Shown piece by piece: positions 59,765 to 64,000 of a stretch of 64,000 bases of DNA. Numbering within the stretch: the stretch's first letter is position 1; each line of letters starts with the position of its first letter. Source of the stretch: CADEED01 sp039930985 (GTDB lineage: Bacteria > Pseudomonadota > Gammaproteobacteria > Steroidobacterales > Steroidobacteraceae). The position numbers and the translations under genes were made by a program. The notes beneath the pieces are model-generated. The model saw nothing but the letters and a program-made list of their open reading frames with translations. It searched no databases and was not told the DNA's origin. The DNA lies in NCBI GenBank assembly GCA_039930985.1, contig JBDTSV010000114.1, positions 1 to 64,000 on the forward strand. Reading direction: 5' to 3'.

Positions 59765-59990
59765 GCGAATGTTTGCAACAGGCCGGGACGGGATCGAACC
59801 CACCCTCGTGCCATGGGTGACAACGGGAAATACGTTTCATCGCGAGCCAGCCTCCCCGCGGGGTGCCGTGAGTCTCGATGGCCTCGATTGCGTACTGTGA
59901 GCACGACGGAAAGAAACGGCAGCGCGGCCCGAGCAACGGGCTGATGGCGAGCTGGTATCCGCGGATCAGATATTTCAGGACGTAGCGCAT
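59757..59990 (-). CDS. yidD: Membrane protein insertion efficiency factor YidD
   Basis: 77-aa peripheral membrane protein with the family motif CRFFPSCSQYAIEAIETHG and an amphipathic N-terminus YLIRGYQLAISPLLG; three Cys follow, including ACC near the end. Assists YidC-dependent insertion. Start ATG 59990; it overlaps the 3' end of rnpA by 16 bases and the 5' end of yidC by eight, so translation of all three is tightly linked. Confidence 0.95.
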   Translation of the reverse strand: MRYVLKYLIRGYQLAISPLLGPRCRFFPSCSQYAIEAIETHGTPRGGWLAMKRISRCHPWHEGGFDPVPACCKHSHD

Positions 59991-60346
59991 GTAGTTGCGA
60001 CGCGTTGCCAAAGGGTCGCGAGGCTAGCACGCAGAGTTGCCGCCGGTGCTTCACGCGCGGGTATTTTTGCGGCTACCACGATATCGACTGCGGGCAACTC
60101 GTGTTGCGCCAGGCGGAACGACTCACGTACCTGGCGCCGCAGGTGATTGCGCGCCACCGCGTTCCCGGCGGTTTTAACCGCGACCGCCAGCCCAAGCCGC
60201 GGATGTCCGAGGCCGTTCGGTTTTATTCGCAGCCCGAAGAAGCGATCGTCGATGCGCCGGCCACCGGCGTAGATCGCATCGAACTGCAGCTTGCTCCGCA
60301 GACGTAGCTCGGGGCCAAAACGTAACGGACGGGAATTGGGCTGCAT
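59975..60346 (-). CDS. rnpA: Ribonuclease P protein component
   Basis: 123-aa basic protein that assists RNase P RNA in maturing tRNA 5' ends. The RNR region AVARNHLRRQVRES and AGGRRIDDRFFGLRI are recognisable, and LGLAVAVKTAGNA precedes the RNR motif. ATG 60346 is preferred over a TTG further upstream. Sits 34 bp after rpmH, the conserved order. Confidence 0.93.
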   Translation of the reverse strand: MQPNSRPLRFGPELRLRSKLQFDAIYAGGRRIDDRFFGLRIKPNGLGHPRLGLAVAVKTAGNAVARNHLRRQVRESFRLAQHELPAVDIVVAAKIPAREAPAATLRASLATLWQRVATTCATS

Positions 60347-60379
60347 TGCGGCCCGCGCCAACGACGAGCTCGCGCGTCT

Positions 60380-60514
60380 TTAGGGAACGATCTTCTTGCG
60401 GCCCTTCGACCGGCGGCGTGCAAGAACTTTTTTCCCGCCCGTGGTTTTCATGCGGGCGCGGAAACCCGTGGCGCGTTTGCGCTTGATCTTACTCGGCTGA
60501 TAAGTGCGTTTCAT
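60380..60514 (-). CDS. rpmH: 50S ribosomal protein L34
   Basis: 44-aa basic protein, too short for most automatic gene lists. It starts MKRTYQPSKIKRKRATGF and ends SKGRKKIVP, with GGKKVLARRRSKGR, almost identical in pattern to L34 of other gammaproteobacteria. First gene of the rpmH-rnpA-yidD-yidC-mnmE unit and divergent from dnaA. Confidence 0.98.
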   Translation of the reverse strand: MKRTYQPSKIKRKRATGFRARMKTTGGKKVLARRRSKGRKKIVP

Positions 60515-60665
60515 GATGATCGGCCCAAAGCCGCTGATATCCCGGAAAAAAGGGCGGGAAGGTTACGCAGCCGGTGCTCCGGGTGTCAATACAATCCCGT
60601 CAGGAAAGGCTAGACTTCGCACCCCTTTTTCCAGCCCCAAGCTTCCCAAGCGGATCAATCCACCG

Positions 60666-62039
60666 GTGACAGCAGCGACGCGCGAAACCACACAGGTGGA
60701 CGGAAGCTCACTCTGGACGCGCTGCATGCGCGCCCTGGAGGACGAACTGCCGGGCGAGCACTTCAACATGTGGGTCCGTCCGCTGCAGGCGGTGGAGAGC
60801 AGTGGCGCGCTCAAGTTGCTGGCGCCCAATCGCTTTGCCGTGGACTGGGTCAACGCTCACTTATTGTCGCGTCTGGGTGAGATCGTGCGCCGTTTCGTCG
60901 AAGGTGACGCGCCCATCGTGACCGTCGAAGTGGGCTCGCGCGCACCCGAGCAGGTGCAACTCAAGCCGGTCGAGATCAATGGCGCAACGCGGCCGAAACG
61001 CAGCGAAGGCATCGTCGTTGGCGTCCGGCTCAATCCCGATTTCACGTTCAACGGTTTCGTCGAAGGCAAGAGCAATCAGCTCGCGAAGGCAGCGGCCGTT
61101 CAGGTCGCGGAAAATCCCGGCCGCGCCTACAACCCTTTGTTCATCTACGGCGGTGTGGGTCTCGGCAAGACGCATCTCATGCAAGCGGTCGGTCACGCCA
61201 TCAAGGCGCGAGATCCGGATGCGCGCATTGCCTACATTCACTCCGAGCGTTTCGTGAGTGACATGGTCATCGCGCTTCAGCACAACAAGATGAACGAATT
61301 CAAGACGGCGTATCGCTCGCTCGACGCGTTGCTCATCGATGACATCCAGTTTTTCGCGAACAAGGATCGCTCGCAGGAAGAATTTTTCCACACGTTCAAT
61401 GCGCTGCTCGAAGGCCAGCAGCAGGTGATCGTCACCGCCGATCGATATCCGAAAGAGGTCTCGGGCCTCGAAGAAAGGCTTAAATCCCGCTTCGGATGGG
61501 GCCTCACGGTTGCGATCGAACCGCCCGAGCTCGAAACCTGTGTGGCCATTCTCATCGGCAAAGCGCAGGCGGCGAACGTGCAGCTTCCGGAAGAAGTCGC
61601 GTTCTTCGTAGCGAAGCGGATTCGCTCGAACGTTCGTGAACTCGAAGGAGCGTTGAAACGTGTGATCGCGAATTCGCGTTTCACCGGCCGGCCGATCACG
61701 CTCGAATTCACGAAGGACGCGTTGAAAGACCTGCTGACATTGCAGGCGAAATTGATCACTATCGAAAATATTCAGAAGACGGTTGCGGACTACTACAAAC
61801 TGCGCGTGGCGGATCTGCTTTCAAAACGCCGTAGCCGTTCCATCGCGCGGCCGCGCCAGGTTGCGATGGCGCTCGCGAAAGAATTGACGACGCACAGCCT
61901 GCCGGAGATCGGGGATGCATTCGGTGGACGAGACCACACGACGGTGTTGCATGCGTGTGGGCGCATCCGGGATTTGCGCGTGGCAGAACAACGCGTCGGT
62001 GAGGATTATCAAAACCTGTTGAGAACCCTGACCGGATGA
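60666..62039 (+). CDS. dnaA: Chromosomal replication initiator protein DnaA
   Basis: 457-aa initiator ATPase. Domain I is SLWTRCMRALEDELPGEHF and NMWVRPLQ. Domain III has NPLFIYGGVGLGKTHLMQAV (Walker A), LLIDDIQFFANK (Walker B) and a DRYPKEV sensor region. Domain IV has the DNA-binding signature GGRDHTTVLHACGRI. An ATG far upstream (60504) would overlap rpmH and add 54 non-conserved residues, so GTG 60666 was chosen: it gives the usual ~16 residues before the SLW motif and a length near E. coli (467). Confidence 0.95.
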   Translation: MTAATRETTQVDGSSLWTRCMRALEDELPGEHFNMWVRPLQAVESSGALKLLAPNRFAVDWVNAHLLSRLGEIVRRFVEGDAPIVTVEVGSRAPEQVQLKPVEINGATRPKRSEGIVVGVRLNPDFTFNGFVEGKSNQLAKAAAVQVAENPGRAYNPLFIYGGVGLGKTHLMQAVGHAIKARDPDARIAYIHSERFVSDMVIALQHNKMNEFKTAYRSLDALLIDDIQFFANKDRSQEEFFHTFNALLEGQQQVIVTADRYPKEVSGLEERLKSRFGWGLTVAIEPPELETCVAILIGKAQAANVQLPEEVAFFVAKRIRSNVRELEGALKRVIANSRFTGRPITLEFTKDALKDLLTLQAKLITIENIQKTVADYYKLRVADLLSKRRSRSIARPRQVAMALAKELTTHSLPEIGDAFGGRDHTTVLHACGRIRDLRVAEQRVGEDYQNLLRTLTG

Positions 62040-62243
62040 CTGTGGAATGCCTGTGGATAGTTTTGTGGACAAAATAGTCCACAGCTCATGCACAGGGGAT
62101 CATCAGGGTGTGGGTAAGTTGGTTAGACCGTGAATGGCAGGCAGAGGGCTGATTGAAAGAAGGTTTTCGAACGATCCCCATCATTCACAGGCTCTACTGC
62201 TACTACTACTGGCTTTAAATCTTTAAGAACAGAAGGCAATCGC
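62040..62243. other. Probable oriC in the dnaA-dnaN intergenic region
   Basis: DnaA-box-like 9-mers cluster here: TGTGGATAG (62052-62060), TGTGGACAA (62064-62072), TAGTCCACA (62075-62083), TGTGGGTAA (62109-62117) and TCATTCACA (62181-62189), each 7-8 of 9 bases to TTATCCACA or its complement. These are followed by CTA/CTG triplets and an AT-rich run (TTTAAATCTTTAAGAA). Genes on the left run mostly leftward and those on the right rightward, the pattern around an origin. No comparable cluster was seen between rpmH and dnaA. Confidence 0.6.
62194..62211. other. DnaA-trio-like element
   Basis: Six triplets CTA CTG CTA CTA CTA CTG, equal on the other strand to the 3'-GAT-5' type repeat called the DnaA-trio. 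They start four bases after a DnaA-box-like 9-mer and lead directly into the AT-rich segment, the order expected for the unwinding element. Confidence 0.5.
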
Positions 62244-63341
62244 ATGAAGCTCTCCGCGACCCGCGAGCAAATCCTCGCTCCCCTGCAAAGCGTTATCGGC
62301 GTCGTTGAACGTCGGCAAACCATGCCGGTGCTTTCCAACGTCCTGTTGGCAGCGCGGAACAACCGGATCAGCATCACTGGCACCGATCTCGAAGTGGAAT
62401 TGGTGGCGGCGAGCGACGTGACGGTTCAGCAGCCTGGCGACGTCACCGTTCCCGGCCGAAAGCTGCTCGATATTTTCCGGGCGCTTCCGGAGAAAACGCA
62501 GGTAACGGTTGCGACCGACGGCGAACGTGTGTCGATCAAGGGTGGAAAGTCGAAATTCACACTGTCGACATTGCCGGCTGCGGAATTTCCGGTGGTTGAA
62601 GAAATCAATGCTCAGCAAACACTGACTCTCTCCCAGGGAGATTTCAGACGTTTAATCGACAAGACGCACTTTTCGATGGCACAGCAAGACGTTCGCTACT
62701 ACTTGAACGGCCTTTTGCTCGAGACCGACGGAAAAATCCTGCGTGCTGTTGCCACCGATGGCCATCGTCTGGCGCTTTGCGAAGCCGAACTGGAAACAAA
62801 AGCCAAGACAAACCAGCAAGTAATCCTTCCGCGCAAAGGCGTGCTCGAGCTTCAGCGTATTTTGGGCGGAGATGGCAACGTCGACCTAGCGATCGGCACC
62901 AGTCACGTTCGCGTTCAGATCGGCGATATTCGCTTCACATCGAAGCTCATTGACGGCAGATTTCCGGAATATGGTCGGGTCATTCCGGCCAATCCCACCA
63001 AACAAGTCGAGGCGGATCGCGAAGGTCTTCGCCAAGCGTTGCAGCGGACGGCAATCCTCTCAAATGAGAAGTATCGCGGAGTTCGGCTCAATTTGAAGTC
63101 AGATCTCGTCACGATCCAAGCACATAACCCCGAACAGGAAGAAGCTGAGGATCAGGTGGAGGTCACGTACAAGGGCGATGAAGTCGAGATCGGCTTCAAC
63201 GTCACGTATTTGTTGGACGCCCTTGCTGCCGTGGATTCGGAGAAGGTCGTGCTCGGGCTGACCGATGGCAATAGCAGCTGTCTGGTGCGCGCGGTGGGAG
63301 TAACGAATTCCAAATACGTCGTGATGCCGATGCGGCTGTAA
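62244..63341 (+). CDS. dnaN: DNA polymerase III beta sliding clamp
   Basis: 365-aa ring-forming clamp that tethers polymerase to DNA. The N-terminal part MKLSATREQILAPLQSVIGV, RRQTMPVLSNVLLAARNN and QQDVRYYLNGLLLETDGK is diagnostic, as is the extreme C-terminal YVVMPMRL, which forms part of the protein-binding pocket. An AGAAGG ribosome site precedes the ATG. Lies 204 bp after dnaA with the probable oriC between, and 27 bp before recF. Confidence 0.98.
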   Translation: MKLSATREQILAPLQSVIGVVERRQTMPVLSNVLLAARNNRISITGTDLEVELVAASDVTVQQPGDVTVPGRKLLDIFRALPEKTQVTVATDGERVSIKGGKSKFTLSTLPAAEFPVVEEINAQQTLTLSQGDFRRLIDKTHFSMAQQDVRYYLNGLLLETDGKILRAVATDGHRLALCEAELETKAKTNQQVILPRKGVLELQRILGGDGNVDLAIGTSHVRVQIGDIRFTSKLIDGRFPEYGRVIPANPTKQVEADREGLRQALQRTAILSNEKYRGVRLNLKSDLVTIQAHNPEQEEAEDQVEVTYKGDEVEIGFNVTYLLDALAAVDSEKVVLGLTDGNSSCLVRAVGVTNSKYVVMPMRL

Positions 63342-63368
63342 GCCCGCGGTCTTTGAAGCCGCAGCGCA

Positions 63369-64000
63369 ATGTCCCTGGCTGAGCTGCGCATCGAAAACCT
63401 GCGCTGTATCGAATCGGCGGCGCTCGAGTTGTCGCCAGAGCTCAATCTGATTGCCGGCGAGAACGGCACCGGAAAGACTTCGGTGCTGGAGGCGATATTC
63501 CTTTTGGGTCGAGGGCGATCGTTTCGCACACGAAGCACTGAAAGGCTTATTCGTCATGGTCAGCCGAAACTGACCGTATTCGGCCTTACCGATGATTCGC
63601 CTCCCAAGCGCGCCGGGGTCGAGGTCGCCGCTGACGGTGGTACGCGCGCCAGGATTGACGGGGAGAATGCGCTTTCGCTCCTTGAACTTTCCGGTGTGAT
63701 TCCCGTTCAGGCGATTGATCCGGAAATTCACAAGCTGGTGGATCAGGGCCCAGAACGTCGCCGCCGCTGGCTCGACTGGCTCGTGTTCCACGTGGAACCA
63801 ACCTTCGGCTTGCATTGGGCACGCTACAGTCGGGCATTAAAGCAACGCAACGCCGCGCTTCGCACTGGGGCAGGGGAAATCTCGGCCTGGGACGGCGAGC
63901 TCATTCAGAATGGAGTGGCGATCACGGAAGCCAGGCAGCGGAGCATCGAGCGGCTGATACCGCGGCTCAGCCAAACGTTTGAGCGCTTCGGCGGGCTGGA
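63369..64000 (+). CDS. recF: DNA replication and repair protein RecF, 3' end cut by window
   Basis: ABC-type ATPase of recombination repair that loads RecA with RecOR. The first 210 codons are visible: MSLAELRIENLRCIESAALE, Walker A IAGENGTGKTSVLEAIFLL, and GRGRSFRTRSTERLIRHGQP, then LVDQGPERRRRWLDWLVFHV, the typical RecF N-terminus. The signature and Walker B lie beyond the window. ATG 63369 follows dnaN closely. Order dnaA-dnaN-recF is conserved. Confidence 0.96.
   Translation, partial: MSLAELRIENLRCIESAALELSPELNLIAGENGTGKTSVLEAIFLLGRGRSFRTRSTERLIRHGQPKLTVFGLTDDSPPKRAGVEVAADGGTRARIDGENALSLLELSGVIPVQAIDPEIHKLVDQGPERRRRWLDWLVFHVEPTFGLHWARYSRALKQRNAALRTGAGEISAWDGELIQNGVAITEARQRSIERLIPRLSQTFERFGGL

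Noticed and set aside
60504..60665. N-terminal extension of DnaA from ATG 60504
   Set aside because: Overlaps rpmH on the other strand and adds 54 residues with no similarity to DnaA domain I.

Overview
This is GC-rich chromosomal DNA from a gammaproteobacterium, most likely near Xanthomonadales/Nevskiales/Steroidobacterales. The right end carries the replication-origin block rpmH-rnpA-yidD-yidC-mnmE on the minus strand, divergent from dnaA-dnaN-recF on the plus strand, with a probable oriC between dnaA and dnaN. I saw no rRNA, tRNA, CRISPR array, prophage or complete insertion sequence. The left end cuts an S41 peptidase gene and the right end cuts recF.

Layout. 1-4.5 kb: secreted S41-type peptidase lipoprotein (partial), an orphan MASE1/PAS histidine kinase and glyoxalase II. 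4.5-11.2 kb: two very large, adjacent, unrecognised minus-strand genes (1166 and 1042 aa) behind a region rich in inverted repeats; this is the least explained part of the window. 11.4-14.6 kb: a run of minus-strand genes with overlapping or near-abutting ends (exported helical protein, micro-ORF, GFA protein, DUF423, PaiB-like, small membrane protein, second GFA protein). 14.7-19.1 kb: CYTH protein, DoxX, a GST with a divergent LysR regulator, an EamA exporter and a conserved unknown. 19.2-23.9 kb: exported PHP-like protein, membrane-anchored PpiC-like isomerase, HupE/UreJ-like membrane protein and a HEAT-like protein. 24-31.5 kb: 2OG-Fe(II) oxygenase plus fused transporter/spermidine synthase, then small accessory genes (GNAT, VOC, SRPBCC, aspartyl protease-like, LOG-like, cold-shock/excalibur fusion). 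31.9-37.6 kb: AI-2E family protein, globin, uvrD-pyrF. 37.6-45.7 kb: rhomboid protease, the potassium/sodium group trkA-trkH-nhaD, a decayed phytanoyl-CoA dioxygenase gene, a CBS protein and the SPFH/NfeD pair. 45.9-56.6 kb: CheD-like protein that has lost its catalytic cysteine, DUF885, mnmG with a solo peptide-binding lipoprotein, alpha/beta hydrolase and an ABC exporter pair. 56.6-64 kb: the origin block.

Functional themes are ribosome, tRNA and membrane-protein biogenesis with replication initiation at the origin; cation homeostasis (TrkAH, NhaD, possibly a NatAB-type ABC exporter); membrane quality control (SPFH/NfeD, rhomboid, YidC); and many small detoxification-type enzymes. Cross-cutting signals are a 41-bp REP-like repeat present three times, each time directly against the stop codon of a minus-strand gene; several genes whose -10 box lies so close to the start codon that the mRNA should be leaderless or nearly so; and a DnaA-box/DnaA-trio-like arrangement before dnaN.
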